64,000 nt of DNA from Ciborinia camelliae (GCA_025890175.1 JANPYM010000003.1:22266-86265); one strand, 5' to 3'. Positions 1 to 12,910 are shown, counted from the first letter of the stretch. Notes: generated by a model not told the origin, from the letters alone. Program-made: numbers and translations.

Positions 1-1834
1 TATGGCACGTATCAAGACTTCGAAGATCTAGTGAAGCTCAACGTCAGTTTGGAGGGTAAGATCGCTATTGCCAGATATGGTGGTATCTTCCGTGGTCTCA
101 AGATCAAGCGCGCAGAGGAATTGGGAATGGTTGGGACTGTTCTTTTCAGTGATCCTGGTGATGATGGAGTGAATACTGAGGAGCATGGAGCTATTGCGTA
201 CCCAGATGGACCTGCCAGAAATCCAAGCAGTGTTCAAAGAGGTAGTGCTCAATTCCTCAGTGTCGCACCTGGAGATCCGTAAGTTATACCTCCTTAGTGA
301 CATCATGTCAGGCTAACTCCTTTGCAGAACGACTCCAGGATATCCTTCAAAACCTGGAGCTCCACGTCAACCTGTCCAAGGCAAAATTCCTTCCATTCCT
401 TCTCTCCCAATCTCCTACGTTGATGCTTTACCTATTCTCAAATCTTTGAATGGTATCGGCCCTGGACCAAAAGATTTGAACAAATGGTGGGATCGAAATC
501 TTGGCTTGGCATACAAAGGAGTTGAATACAATATCGGACCTTCACCCGATGACCTCGTTCTCAATCTCGTCAACGATGTCGAATATGTTACAACACCTAT
601 TTGGAACTTGATTGGTATAATCAACGGAACATTATCAGATGAAGTTATTGTCATCGGAAATCATCACGATGCTTGGATTGTAGGTGGTGCTGGTGATCCA
701 AACAGTGGGTCCGCAGCCCTCAATGAAGTTGTTCGTAGCTTTGGTGTGGCTGTCTCGAAAGGATGGAAACCATTGCGTACCATTGTATTTGCAAGTTGGG
801 ATGGTGAAGAATATGGCTTGATTGGTTCAACAGAATGGGTTGAGGAATACCTACCATGGTTGAATGATGCCAATGTGGCCTACATTAACTGTGATGTCGG
901 TACCAGTGGCCCTACCTTTGGAGCATCCGCAAGTCCCCTTCACAACAAAGCTTTACACGAAGTTTTGAGTTTGGTTCAATCACCTAATCAGACAGTTCCA
1001 GGACAAACTGTTGGAGACGTTTGGGATGGAGTTATTCATACTATGGGTAGTGGTAGTGATTTTACAGCTTTCCAAGATTTTGCCGGTGTTCCATCGATCG
1101 ATCTTGGATTTGGACCAGATGTAAATCACGAGGGTGGTGGTGGAGCTATCTTCCATTACCATTCTAATTACGATTCATTCCACTGGATGGATACATATGG
1201 AGATCCAGGATTCCTTTATCATGAAGCCATGTCCAAGATTTGGGCTCTTTACACGGCCAAACTGGCCGAAACTCCAGTCATTTCCTTCAATGCTACGGAT
1301 TATGCCAACGCATTACAAGGGTACATTAGCAAAACCGAAAGCAAATTAGATTCCATCATGATCGGATCTTTATCTGATGAAGAACACGAAGCAGCTCGTT
1401 TCCGTCCCATGAATATCGAAACTAAAGGCGATATCAATACCCTCAAGCTCTCTTTCAGAGACCTCCACTCGCGCGCTTCTGTCCTCAAAGACGCAGCTAT
1501 CCGTCACGACTCTTCTGCAGCCATCCTTGCACAACACGCAGGTCAGGATATTCCATGGTGGAAATGGACATCCCAACTTAAGCTCTATTCCCAGATTCGA
1601 ACTGTCAATGAGAAATACAAGTACCTAGAAAGAAAATTCTTATACCCAGAAGGTTTAGATGGTAGACCGTGGTTTAAGCATGTGGTGTTTGCACCGGGTT
1701 TGTGGACTGGTTATGCGGGTGCGGTTTTCCCCGGATTGGTAGAGAGTATTGAGGCGGAGGATTATGAGAATGCGGAGAAGTGGATTGGGGTTATTGCGGA
1801 GTGTTTGGAGAATGCTGCGGCCTGGTTGGCTTGA
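1..1834 (+). CDS. M28-family zinc peptidase, glutamate carboxypeptidase II / transferrin-receptor-like (5' end outside window)
   Basis: Two exons are visible, 1..278 and 328..1834, with a 49-bp intron (GTAAGT...TTTGCAG, phase 2). Together they give 594 residues of a protein whose start lies upstream. The metal centre of the co-catalytic di-zinc M28 family is intact: HHDAW, GAGDPNSG, the catalytic pair in WDGEEYG, the Asp of YINCDVG and the His of YHSNYDS appear in the expected order. The first exon resembles the protease-associated (PA) domain segment, and the C-terminal ~200 residues fit the TfR-like dimerisation domain. Fungal relatives are membrane-anchored or vacuolar aminopeptidase/carboxypeptidase-like proteins (Vps70/Tre2 type). 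No membrane anchor can be judged because the N-terminus is missing. All ligands are present, so I expect an active enzyme rather than a transferrin-receptor-like dead homologue. Confidence 0.9.
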
Positions 1835-4006
1835 TTGGGATTGGGATTGGATTGGATTGGATTTCTGAGGTGATTTTATCAAGTTTTCTAATGGAAAGAA
1901 GGGATCGCGACTTGGAGACTTACTGGGTGGTACTAGAGAGAGAGAGGTACAGGATACAGAGGTACACACATACACGGCGGTATCGGATTCAGACAGATGA
2001 AGATAGAAGAGCCTGAGATAACCAACCTTGAACGACCGAATGAATATACAGAGAAGAAAAATAAAATAAAACTTTTCATTGGATACTTTTCCTTCCATTT
2101 CATCCACTTCCTTTCATCCAAATCAAATTTTAAACACCGTAATGTATCCGATGATAATGCTCAACATTTCATTTCATTTCATTTCATTTATCTTGGGATT
2201 TGATCTGATCTGATTTGATCTGATGACTTATTGATGGATGGCTAATGGTAATGATCGTTACTGATGAAATGGGAAAAATCATTCAGGGTTGCGATGGATT
2301 GGGATGGGGATTAATACCCAACTCAACTCAACTCAACTCAACCAGATGTTATACCACAGGATGTAGGGATGAATATATCGATCGGGCCGCTGCGCATGAG
2401 GCGCATGTCATGTCATGTCATGCCATGTAATGTAATGCAGAGGTTGTGATACAGAGGGAGAAGTTGACGTTGTGTTACTTGAGAGTGTGGTGTGGGTGTG
2501 GGTGTGGGTGATACAAAATTTAAATTTCTTGGCGGGGTGTGTGTGGTGCGCGGTGGAGTATGGGGTGTAGGACCCGTATGAGGGAAATGAGAATGGGATG
2601 GGATGGAGGGAGGGGGGGTAGATGGGATTAGCATGAGTATGAGTATGAAGATAAGATGGTATGGTATGGTATGGTGGAATAGAATAGAATAGAATGTCGA
2701 AGTTGATGATTTCGTAGGTCGATATTGATAGGGAGGTTAATGGATAGACTGGGGGGGGGGAATTATTTGCTACCTATTCATTAGTGCTTTATTGGTTTAG
2801 GAAACTTGGAGAAAGAGTTGGTGTGTAGTACTTGTATGATATTATACTACGTATTTGGAGTATTTATTGATTTATTTTGATAGGTACGAAATGAAAGGAA
2901 ATGAAATGAGGAGTTTAGGTGAAAGTGTAAGTGTAAGTAAGGATGTTTATAGAAAGAGAGGTCTGTTTTATTGGTTGGGGGTTGATGGTTGATAGTTAAG
3001 GGTTGATGAGGAGGGAATTTGGGGGTGGAAGATGGAAAAATGAGATGGAAAAGGGAGGTCGCTTGTTGCTTGCTGTGGTGGGGAATTAATTAATTGGGGT
3101 GGGTGGGCGAGGGGTGAGGGGAGAAGTTAGTGGGGTAGAGAATGTTGGAGGTGAGAGGTCAAACATATAAGGTGAATTGACGATAAAGGTTCAGAGACGA
3201 GGAATGAGAAAAAAAGGAGATAAGAAAGGACAAAAGATAAATATTGACGGAGGTTTTTAATTAGTAATAAAGTAGGACTTAAATTTAACTTGATATACTG
3301 AGAATCAGTATGGATATAATAATTGAAGGTATCATGGATAGCTGAATCAATTTAGAATATGGAAAAAGGGGGTCGCTTATTGACGAACGAATCGAGTGGG
3401 TGGGGCAAGGTTAAAGAAGGAAGGAGGGTGGGGTATCGTAAGTGAATTGATGATTGGAAAGGGAAGTAATCAGAGGAGATACGATAAGAGAGGGGAATAT
3501 CAATTCGATAAATTGTTTCAAGGAGGAGGAAAGGAGAAGTTGCGTTTTGAGATATTTGTATGTATCAATAATAATTAAAGTAGTTGAGTCAGTGTTTTTA
3601 TTCTTCTATCGAATAAGTTTATAGAGAAGAAAGAGTATGCGAGTTGGAACTTTTTCCGGTGAACATGCGTTTGAATCATTGAATAGTTAATTGATAATGG
3701 AAGTATTATTGCGCTATAATCATATTTTTCTCAAAAAGCTTCATACGATGACACGTCTGCTACTGAGTCATAAACTCCCGTTAAATCTTTAATCTACTTT
3801 GGAAATTCCTTGGGCATAGAAACGAAAAAAAATAGTATTGGTGACTCGGAGAGAATCTAATCAGAATTTATTAATAAATGTAAAATGTAAGATTTATTCG
3901 TAACTATCTAATCAACTGTTACCAGAGTTTGGCCATTGCATTCTACGTCTCAAGAACTCCCGCAGTGAAACGATCCATCATTTCCCCGAACACTTAAACC
4001 ATATAC
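1835..4006. other. Intergenic, rich in simple repeats
   Basis: No supportable gene. It holds many short G-rich or purine-rich tandem motifs: GGATT units just after the stop, ATTTC units near 2165, CAACT units near 2320, TGTCA near 2410, GGTAT near 2660, AATAG near 2680 and a run of ten G near 2750. Short ORFs here are low-complexity and lack splice or family support. Confidence 0.6.
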
Positions 4007-5359
4007 CTAAATATTACCATGAGCCGCAGCAGCAGTAGCATTGGCGGCGGCAATCGTGTTGACGCTCTCAGCTGCGTTCGCAGCCACCTCTGCCATCACA
4101 ATCGCATTAGAAGTCTGATTTAAATCGAGAGGCGCAAGCTCATTTCGCAACGTAGTGACACCTAAGCCAGGAATATGCTTGTTCTTCACGGGACAATCAC
4201 CGCCATTCTTATGGTCATGATACTTGCAACGATCAACTCTGGCCAAAAATACCGCTCCCGCCGTTTTTGATGCAACCTTTGCGTAAGCAGCCAATAGATC
4301 CCTGACAAATTCCATAGGCACCCAAAACTCGCCCTCGGTTCCCGGCTCTGAACCACCAAGTAACTTCCCAAATCCTCCATTCTGTCCATAGTATTTGGGA
4401 TAACGGATGGAATAGGAAATGATCATGTCGACGATCATTCTCCTCAATGGTGATCCCGGATTCGTATCCCCATACAGCTTAGTAATTTGTTTCGGAGTAG
4501 CACCAAGTACGTTACGACAATCTGGAGGCAATTCGGGAAGCTTCTGTCCACTCTGCGAGGGAGTAGTTTGATTTGAAGGATGCCCCGGAAAAGCAACGCC
4601 CAATAGAACCTGATACGCGCTAGGAGTATCAGGATCAGTGAGAGCACTTTCGAGCTCAGCGCGCATGGATTCACGTTTTTCATCCTTGATTTTTCTGCGC
4701 TTCGTCTGATATGAAGTTTCTTCCTTTAAAGCCAGTACCATAGTATCGATGATCTCATTGGCGAATTCGGGAGCGATCAAAAATTGAGACAGTTTGTAAC
4801 ACTCCAACATTTGATCCCAAAGAATGACATATTGTTCCAATCGCTCATACACATCATCGCTGGTGATACCTGCAAATACTCTGGCTTTTTGCAAGGAGCG
4901 ATACATGTTCCACGACATGAAGATGGCGAAAGCGTCAATTTGAGGTTTGGTCGTGCAAGGGAATGGAATGCAGGATTTGGATTTGAATTCTTGACGCAGT
5001 CTGAGGATGTAGGCGGGTGTTGGATCAGGTGTGATGGGGGTACTTGGTGGCATGAAGATACTGCGGAAGAAGAGCGAGCTTAGGCAAAAGACTTTGATGG
5101 GCCAGATGAAGCGTATTGGGGTGGTGGGAGAACCCATTGTGATCATGACGTGTTGGCTGTAATCTTGTCTTTGGAGCTGTTAGTTATACATGGCATGTTG
5201 AAGAGTTTGATGAAGGGAGTTTACTTACCTTTGGAAGTCAATGGGGTCATTGGGGGTGTTGTTGGCTACCCAGGGTGTGTTGGTAACTTTGTAGAGATCT
5301 GATACAGGTTCCGCTTTCAGGCCTGGAAGGTTGTTATATAAGTCTGATAGAGACGGCAT
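4007..5359 (-). CDS. BTB/POZ-like domain protein, paralog 1 of 6
   Basis: Exons 5359..5229 and 5156..4007 (intron 72 bp, phase 2) give 426 residues beginning MPSLSDLYNN. The N-terminal half has the pattern of fungal BTB/POZ proteins: a V/I-I-x-x-G strand after the intron, a segment ending LSSLFFRS, then an FAIFMSW strand, and the helix LWDQMLECYKLSQFLIAPEF followed by NEIIDTM. A second conserved block reads SPLRRMIVDMIISYS. Residues about 354-365 carry Cys-x2-His-x-His-x5-Cys (RCKYHDHKNGGDC), shared with four of the paralogs downstream. Uniquely here the motif is followed by a 61-residue Ala-rich tail. BTB domains usually mediate dimerisation or Cullin-3 recruitment; the actual partner is unknown. 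The family call is by pattern, not search. Confidence 0.65.
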
Positions 5360-6936
5360 TTTGTTGTTATCTATACCGATGTTGAGGATGATGTCGTTTG
5401 ATGGATGTATGAATGGTTATGATATGTTGATTTATGCTGTGCTGATATTTTGTGTCTTGATGGGAAGAAATGATCAGTTAAAAGTTCTCCTGTTGTAAAA
5501 ATTCCTATGAAGTTGTAGGATCTAAGAGATTTTTAGGATGTTAGAAGAGATCTTGAGTTCTTAAATAGGGAATTGGGAATACAGTTGCAGCCAATACGGC
5601 TGTTTACTAGCATTCGACTTCAGACATAGGTACAGCCAGTACGGTAGTAAAGGATGGGCATAGATATGATATGGTCTGTGGACATCTAATTGGTACAAAT
5701 TCATGCACAGCCCCATGTGTTTGTTGAGTGCAATGGTTTCCTGATGATATTAACGGTGTCGCTGAGAATACCATGTTTATCCTTTGTGATGCTGACTACT
5801 TGCTTGATTGACAGAGTCAGCCACATCCACCACCAAATTACATGTTATTAAGGGATATTCAATCCAGCCGTATACCGTGCTTCAAAAAAAGGCTTTTTAA
5901 ATTCCCCTGCATATTGACAAGTTTGATGATATTCGAGTCAAGGGATATGTTTAAGTCACTTGCCAACTAGGTAGAAGTGAATGTACGAATAATTTCCAAG
6001 TTTTTTGAAACGCACCTAGTTAGATGGAGGTTGAGAAATACCAACTAGCTGCTTAATAAAGTTCAGTTCTTTCCCCCCCTTCAAAACCAGAAGCCGCATA
6101 ATTGGCCAGCATGCTCAGATTTGGGAGATACGAACCAGAAATAAGCCGCAAAATATAACACAAGACTGCAAGGCTTAGAGTGTTTTATTTCAACGAAAAT
6201 ACCTATATTGAGTGGAGTTCAAATGGAGATAGTTGTAAGACTGAAGGGGGGGGGGGGGGAAGAGGGGGATCTTTGGTTTGGAAGGGTTCATTCATTTCTA
6301 GATACGATCTTGAGGCTATATAGAACCTATAGTCGCATCTGCCGTATTGATCCCAAACACCGATCTTGTAGCTCGGAGGCAAACCGCCTAGCTGGAAGAT
6401 ATGTAGAAAGTAGAGACAGCTGAATTGAAAAGGTGTGCCAACTTCCCAAGGGCTTTATGATGGACCCTAAAAGTGCTATTGTGGTTGGGGAAAGAATAGT
6501 AAATAGAACAAACAATATATCCAGGCATCTAAAATTAAAGTAGGTATTTAAATTTACTCTTGCATTTCACCTTTCAGATTCATGGTCATAAAAATAATCT
6601 TCAAATAGATGCTCTTGGGGTCAGGAGATTAAAGTATCATTCATGAATTGGGTTACTTTGATGTTTAAAATAGGTATGTGGTAGGATCAGCTGAAATATC
6701 ACTGTGCATGATGTGTTAACTGTGATTTGAATGCAATGCTTGAAATATGTACCCTATGATTCTGGAAGTTTCTGCAGCAACCCTTCATACCAGAATTTCC
6801 CCCCTTGCCATTATGAACATAGATGCCTCCCCCATAAATTTAGGGAATACTAGAGGCCAATCACCAAAATGAAACAAATCCTCAACTAAGCCAAAATCCA
6901 CCAAATCAGAAATTCCTCCAGAACACCGAGCCATTA
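5360..6936. other. Intergenic, no gene seen
   Basis: Upstream region of BTB paralog 1 and downstream of paralog 2. The only notable structure is an uninterrupted run of 14 G at 6246..6259. Short ORFs near 6208 and 6327 have no recognisable features. Confidence 0.6.
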
Positions 6937-8273
6937 CTACTTGTCCAAACAGTCTTTACCCTTCTGGTGTATATGATACTTGCATCGATGCTCCTCCCAT
7001 ATCTTCTTCGGAGCATAGGATTTTATGAACTCCGAATTCAGCTGTTCTGAGTTGTCTCGTCTTCTTAGCCCAAAAGTAAATCGAGAGCGAGGTCGTGGAT
7101 TGGATGGGAGAAATAGGTGTGGACCGTCTGGATTTAGTATAGGAGCTGGAGGAATCCAAGGTCCACGGTTTGGAAGTGGGTGGTTTGGAGGTAAATTTAG
7201 AGATTCGTTTGGAAAGTTTGTGATTGGATGGTTTGCCCCAGGAAGTGGAATTCCATCTGTTGGAAACTGAATACTTGGGCGCGGATGGTTTAAACGCGAT
7301 GAAAGTCGAATCGAGAAAGGATGACGGGGAGGCTCTGCATTTTTTAATGCAAGAAAAGGAGACAAGATATCATTGATCATGACTCGCAGTGGTGATGACT
7401 CGGCTGTGTTTTTGTCTGCTAGCTCTTCAGTCTCCTTACTCTCAAAGATTGGATCCTTGAAAATCTTTGAAAATTTTTCATCTTCAACCCAGTCCTTGTA
7501 GGCAGAAACCAGAGCATCCATGATGTAGTTTGCAAATTGTGTTGCACCGATATAATCCGCCATAAAGTAGCAATGGAGCAATTGAAACCATCTCTTCTTA
7601 TGAGATTGCTTCCGAAAATGGCCGTTGCACAACTCTTGGCGAACTGGGTGGATATTTACTAGACACTCTGCCATCTTTAAGTTTCGAGTGTAAAGCCAAG
7701 CGAGAAAGATTTCGAAACTTTCTGGTAGGTGATCCTCAAGCTCAATAAGTCCTTCACGACCGCACTTCCATCTATCACCATAAAGGGGCTTGAAGAACTG
7801 AGCTTGGGCTGCCAAAGCTCCCGCAACTGCCGTGAACTTAACTTGCTGCGATCCACTTCCCACCAATACTGTCACAACTTTATTATTATTATCATCCTGT
7901 TGATAACTGCGCGATACTGTTAGCAAAAGATACAATATATTGTTCTCAGGAAAACTTACAAGTCATAGCCACCAGAAAGAGGTGCCAAAATACTCATTTC
8001 AGTAGTCGGCATCACTGGTGCATGGAACCATTTGGTTGACAAAGCTCTGGCTAGTCTAAGTACAGATCGAAGATAGCGCGGGTGAGTTTGGACATATGTA
8101 TGAACATCCAGGAGGTCATTGATTTCGTTGAAAGAGTCGGGATCCATACCAAGCATGAGTCTTTCAAGCTCTTGGAGATCTGCTTCAAAGCTATTGACTC
8201 TTGGAAGAGGCATAGCATTTATCACCGCCATGAGGGTATCAATCATCATTCCATTAGCGTTATTCGCGGCCAT
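6937..8273 (-). CDS. BTB/POZ-like domain protein, paralog 2 of 6
   Basis: Exons 8273..7960 and 7906..6937, 427 residues. The acceptor at 7907 (CGCAG) is chosen over the nearer ACAG because only it keeps the frame and gives YDF-YQQ, matching the other paralogs. Exon 1 is unusually long (314 nt against 26-131 in the others), adding a helical N-terminus of about 100 residues. The BTB core follows: VVTVLVGSG, VAGALAAQAQFFKPLYGDRW, FEIFLAWLYTR, and LLHCYFMADYIGATQFANYIMDAL. A Pro/Asn-rich linker of about 100 residues precedes the C-terminal Cys-x2-His-x-His-x5-Cys motif (RCKYHIHQKGKDC), which ends three residues before the stop. The ATG at 8273 is the first true ATG in the frame. Confidence 0.65.
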
Positions 8274-9518
8274 GTTCAAGATGTGCCTGAATGATATTGA
8301 AATAGATTAGTTGAGTAAATCAGGCCAAGGTAAATAAATGATTGCTATAATTATGCCCTTGAAGGAAATAAAGATTTGAAAGTTTTATTTTTATTTTCCA
8401 GAGGATGAATGTGGTAGTTGAAAAGGAATGGGGTTCAATCCGCTATTGAGTGATTAAATAGTATTTTGGACACTACGGCTGAGAGCCTATATTTAATAAC
8501 AATACAGTCAACTCGCAATTTAGCCCCAACTGCCACACTAAAGCTACCGTACTGAATGAAGTGTTTAAACACTAAGCTGAATAATGTTTATTTCTCCAGT
8601 ATCATGTCATAAGGTACAAGTATTCTACCGATGTGAAAACATGCTGCAACAAAGCTAGTTTGTTTGTATCACAAAAGAGAGAGTATACAAATACAAATCT
8701 TTTATGTTTCTATTCGCTCTTTCTCCATCAGTTCAGGAAGGTAAATGCTGGTGAGCTTTCACCTCTCATTTTATGTTTTTCTTTCTGAATTCTTGGATTT
8801 ATCCTAGGCAATCAAATTGTTCATTTATTACTTATGAGATGGAGCTCACCTTGCTGATCCAAGACTTGAATTTTATTAAGGGAGTAATAATAAATAGAAA
8901 CCTTATCCAATAGGCAAAAATTGTCAAAGGGGGTTCTTAGCAAATTCCTATTAATCAGATTGGTGAGCAGGTAGACTAGGCCAGTATAGAATGTGCACAC
9001 TTCTCATTAACATGTGTACACTAACAACTGTAAGCCAATCTGGTGACTGCGAATATTATTTCTACTTCAATCATTCTTTACAAAGACTTACCACAAGAAC
9101 CTGAGAAATGAATTGTATTTGACAGTAGTTTGGATCTACCAAGACTTATAAGTAGTGATCCACTAGTTACTAACAGTCACAACAATCCTTTCCGAGTTTC
9201 TCAATGAATGGAGACATAGTGGTAATTTCTAAACTTCCTATTTTCTTTATTTTATAAAATCCAGAAAAATGCAAAAATACAATTTGATTTGCATGACATG
9301 CCTATTCATGCCCCCAATAATCCTAGCCCAAATGAAAAAGAACATCAATATCCCACGTCATAGATGTTTTCTCTACATCAAATAACGAGTTCATACCACT
9401 CTGCAAGGCATTACATTCATATGTAACCTTAAAGCAACCCTCCAATATTAGGTATTATTAAGTCAATCTAAATACCAATATAATGCCACCTGGTATCTTG
9501 ACACTCTTAATACCTCCC
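8274..9518. other. Intergenic, no gene seen
   Basis: About 1.2 kb between paralogs 2 and 3. I see no conserved reading frame, RNA gene or repeat worth naming; composition is moderately AT-rich. Confidence 0.5.
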
Positions 9519-10614
9519 TTAATGCAAATTCACCCTGCATGTTTCTCCCAATTTGTGTATGTGGTAGAAGCACCTATTTTCAGTCCGACGATCCGCCCTT
9601 AGACGATGTGTTTCATAACCAACAATAGCTATGTTCGCAGTGCGCATCAATCCATCCACCAAGTCTTTGTGAAATTGAACTGGAGAGCCGACCTCTACAA
9701 TACCGTGTAGCTTTTCATAGTGTTCTTCATTATTAATGGCTAGGGAAATGATCATGTCTATAAACATCCTTCGGAGCGGTGATCCGGCTTTTGTCTTGGA
9801 GTACATTCGTGAAACCTGGTAAGACAGCGTACCGAGCATCTGCCTAACCTCTTTTTGGGGAACTCTGTCCTCGAAAGGGTCTCGCCAGCTTCTCCAGAGG
9901 CCATTATCGTTGTCATTTTCATCGTCATCGTTTTCATCGTCCTCGTTTTCATCGTCATGGTTATTATCAACCTCTGGGGGCGGTGTCGGTGGATCAGCAG
10001 CGCCATTTCTTTCGGAATTCATTGCAAGGATATGACGATCGTCCGCTTTTTCACAGGTAATGATATCGAACAAGGCATCTATTATGTCATTTCCGAAGTT
10101 AGGTGCACCCAGGAAGGCTGCCAGGAAATAACATTCCAGAAGCTGATCCCATAATACCCTGTAGTCATCAAACTCTTTGGTCGTTCTGGTCGTTCTGGTC
10201 CCGTCATGGACCATAATTGTGGAGAGTTGTCGTGCGGAAAAGATGTCGCCGGTTGTGTTCCACGCGAAAAATGTAGTCATGGCACCAACATTTTGTTCGG
10301 AGAGATCGATAATGGGACGTTGGTGATTTGCGTGAGGTAAGAATGAGTCAAACTCTGTTTTCACACGGAAGAATTCCGATTGCAGCCCCAAGACCTTTGC
10401 GGCAAAGTTAAGTAATATTTGGTCTTCACCGCTTCCTATAACGACTCCAACAGTGTCATTGTAGTCATCCCTGACATTGAATCAGTTAAGTTCTGACATA
10501 CAGAGATATCATTTTCAAGTTTAATCGGAGAACTTACAGTGAGAGCAGCACAGGCGTGTCCATAATGCCCTTCACCATTGCAGGAGATGCGGTGGGATAA
10601 TGTAGATCCGACAT
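9519..10614 (-). CDS. BTB/POZ-like domain protein, paralog 3 of 6
   Basis: Exons 10614..10538 and 10470..9519 (intron 67 bp, phase 2), 342 residues from MSDLHYPTAS. The exon junction falls before DDYNDTVGVVIGSGED, the same place as in the other paralogs. Core features are VLGLQSEFFRV, TTFFAWNTTGD, VLWDQLLECYFLAAFLGAPNF followed by GNDIIDAL, and SPLRRMFIDMIISLAI. Between the BTB helix and the second block lies a low-complexity acidic Asp/Asn/Glu stretch of about 22 residues, encoded by TCATCG-like triplet repeats near 9905-9965. The protein ends with Cys-x2-His-x-His-x5-Cys (RCFYHIHKLGETC) plus five residues. Exon 1 has the same length (77 nt) as exon 1 of paralog 5, pointing to a recent common origin of these two. 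Confidence 0.65.
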
Positions 10615-11292
10615 ATTCGCAAACTGATCGTCCAGTTTGATGGCTTGTTTATATAATATTTAGGAAAGTATTTGCTGATCAGAATAAATTTAGAATGAAG
10701 AGGAAAAGCGTTTCTGTTTGAGTGCAACACAGAAAGTTGAGTTTGACTTGGAAGAAAGCTACCATGGCTCAGCGCAATAAATAAAGATTAGGCCATGAGA
10801 CTAATGCTGTACGGCTCCATTTTAAATAGTATCGAATCTAGTGACCCCTTCAACGTATTGACCGAATTGATATATACAGTTGCCTTGAGATCCCTATATA
10901 ATGGCTTCAGTTTTAATAGTGTGGTGAATTTTTTCTCACATTGACCCTAGGCTCCTTCATCATACTCGCTACCATTGATACAGTACCACTGATACGCCAC
11001 AAATATAGTGCCATTAGCCGTGTCTTTACTACTGTTCCAAATATTGACTTAAATACAACAACAAGCATCGGCCTTAGCTTTACTGTCCGACTAATTGCCT
11101 CCATTACGTTAACTTCTCAACAACAATCTTTTCAACCTCACGCAAGCTCCTCAACAGCGTTTTCTTAGCTGAGAAAATCAAAGTTCGACTAACAAAGATA
11201 CTCACTTTCGCCTTCAAAAAATCACGGATATACCATATATATCACCCACTACCTCAAATTATCTAAATACATCAAGAGACTTCCAATATAAA
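10615..11292. other. Divergent intergenic region between BTB paralogs 3 and 4
   Basis: This is the only head-to-head junction in the array and must hold both promoters. No gene is seen; overlapping short ORFs at 10913-11168 on both strands lack any conserved pattern. Confidence 0.5.
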
Positions 11293-12092
11293 ATGGCTTC
11301 CAACATAAAATACGATTTGTAAGTCTCAGTGTAAGTTTAGAGGGAGCTCACCAAGCTAACATCTTACCTAGGGAGGACTTCAGCAAGATTGTAACAGTAG
11401 CCATCTCTTCCGGCGAGGATGAAAGAAAAGTTAGAGTTTCCGCAGCTCTTTTATCAGCGCAATCATTCTATTTCAAGAGTGCTTGTGCTGAATCATGGGT
11501 TGGAACCGACCAAATTCTCAATTTCCCAGACGAGAAGCCTGAGACTTTCGAAATATTCATGGCGTGGTTAAATGTAGGTGATATCAAGCATGCAAATAGC
11601 TTGCAAAAGATTGAACCCAATGATGATAACCAGACACGAGCACAAAAGCTCTCCAAACGTTGGTCTCAACTCATCAACTGTTATATCATGGCCGACTACA
11701 TCCAAGCTCCAAAATATACCAACATTATCATGGATGCTTTGATTGAAGCAGTGAAGGATTTCGATGTACTACATAGCTATGAGCAGTTCTCGCCCATGTG
11801 TAATTCGTGTGTGGAAACGATTAATCTCGTCTGGGATAAAACTGTTGTTAAATCGCCCCTCAGAAAGTTGGTTCTGGACACCCTCGGCTCATCACGTTAT
11901 CCTATATCGTCCATGACACACAATTACTTCTTCGATATCACTTCTCCAGGTGGCCAGAATTTGACAGTACCACAAGAATTCATTTTAGAGTTCCTCCAGC
12001 TATCGCTATATCAGCTCGAAGAGCATGCTGAAGGCCGACGTCCGTGGATCCAAAGTGGGAATTTCTATCACGTCGAGGAAAAGCTTCCCTAG
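11293..12092 (+). CDS. BTB/POZ-like domain protein, paralog 4 of 6 (motif-degenerate, opposite strand)
   Basis: Exons 11293..11318 and 11372..12092 (intron 53 bp, phase 2), 248 residues from MASNIKYDL. Exon 1 is only 26 nt, like the 29-nt first exon of paralog 6 (MAPELKYYD). The core is well preserved: DFSKIVTVAISSGEDERKV, ALLSAQSFYFKSACAESW, FEIFMAWLNVGDIK, LINCYIMADYIQAPKY and SPLRKLVLDTL. The C-terminus stops at NFYHVEEKLP, so the Cys-x2-His-x-His-x5-Cys signature is reduced to one His: the first Cys is Asn, the second His is Glu and the last Cys is absent. It is the only array member on the plus strand. No internal stop is seen, so it may still be functional as a BTB protein without the putative metal site. 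Confidence 0.65.
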
Positions 12093-12239
12093 TCAGTGTC
12101 AAGGTGAACCTGGTATGTTTAATACCTCTATTTTTCAAGATTCCTATAATCACGCGACGAACATTGGAATGCTAATGTGTAGAATATTACAGTCTCCAGT
12201 CTAGGAATTCCATACAGCTTGCTATCTAGAACCTTCTCA

Positions 12240-12320
12240 TTTTGGCATGAATGATGACGAGGCGTGTTTGGATACATAAAATTGTATTAATGGGAGAGAC
12301 TGCAAGATTGAAAGGTTTTA
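12240..12320 (+). pseudogene. Possible relic of a BTB-paralog C-terminus
   Basis: About 150 bp after the stop of paralog 4, one frame reads WIHKIVLMGETARLKG, resembling the paralog 3 end YHIHKLGETCRV. The overlapping nucleotides (ACATAAAATTG...GGGAGAGACTGCAAG) also resemble that gene's 3' end with small indels. It is too short for certainty and could be chance. The rest of 12093-12910 holds nothing I can identify. Confidence 0.25.
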
Positions 12321-12910
12321 AGTCCGCCTTTATTGCACTTTTTAGGGGTACCAACATAGCATGGCTAGAGAAAACTGTGCTGTGGGCTAGATGCATTCAA
12401 TACATTTTTCATTTACGATTAAGGAACCTTTTGAGAAGCAGACTTTGCTGTGAAGAAATTGTGACGCATTTAGAGTAGTAAGCAAAATTGATTATTAATG
12501 GCACATTAGCAAGAATCAACATAGTGTCACTCAGATGATAAATATGCGTGCTTAAAATTAATGATATTACTGTTAATGCGAAGTTCCTAGGGATCAACTT
12601 CGGCTTAAATGACTCCGGGTGTTATATAATGTAGCAAATACTTCAATGAAAAGCTTCACTGCCTGATGTTGCTTAACTTTCTGATCCAGTTGATACACAC
12701 TCACGATCTGTTTCCCTCTTCATGGGTAACATCAAGCTTCAAACTTATAGAATGAAATCTACATTGATTCAAAATGTACGGGGAGAGGATAACTTATAGA
12801 AAACAAATTGATATGACTTCCGGAAGTAGAATAATAGGTGTATATTAAGATTCCTCATGATCCATCAACCCGACAAATACAATCATCCCCACCTATTCCT
12901 CCTAATCATT

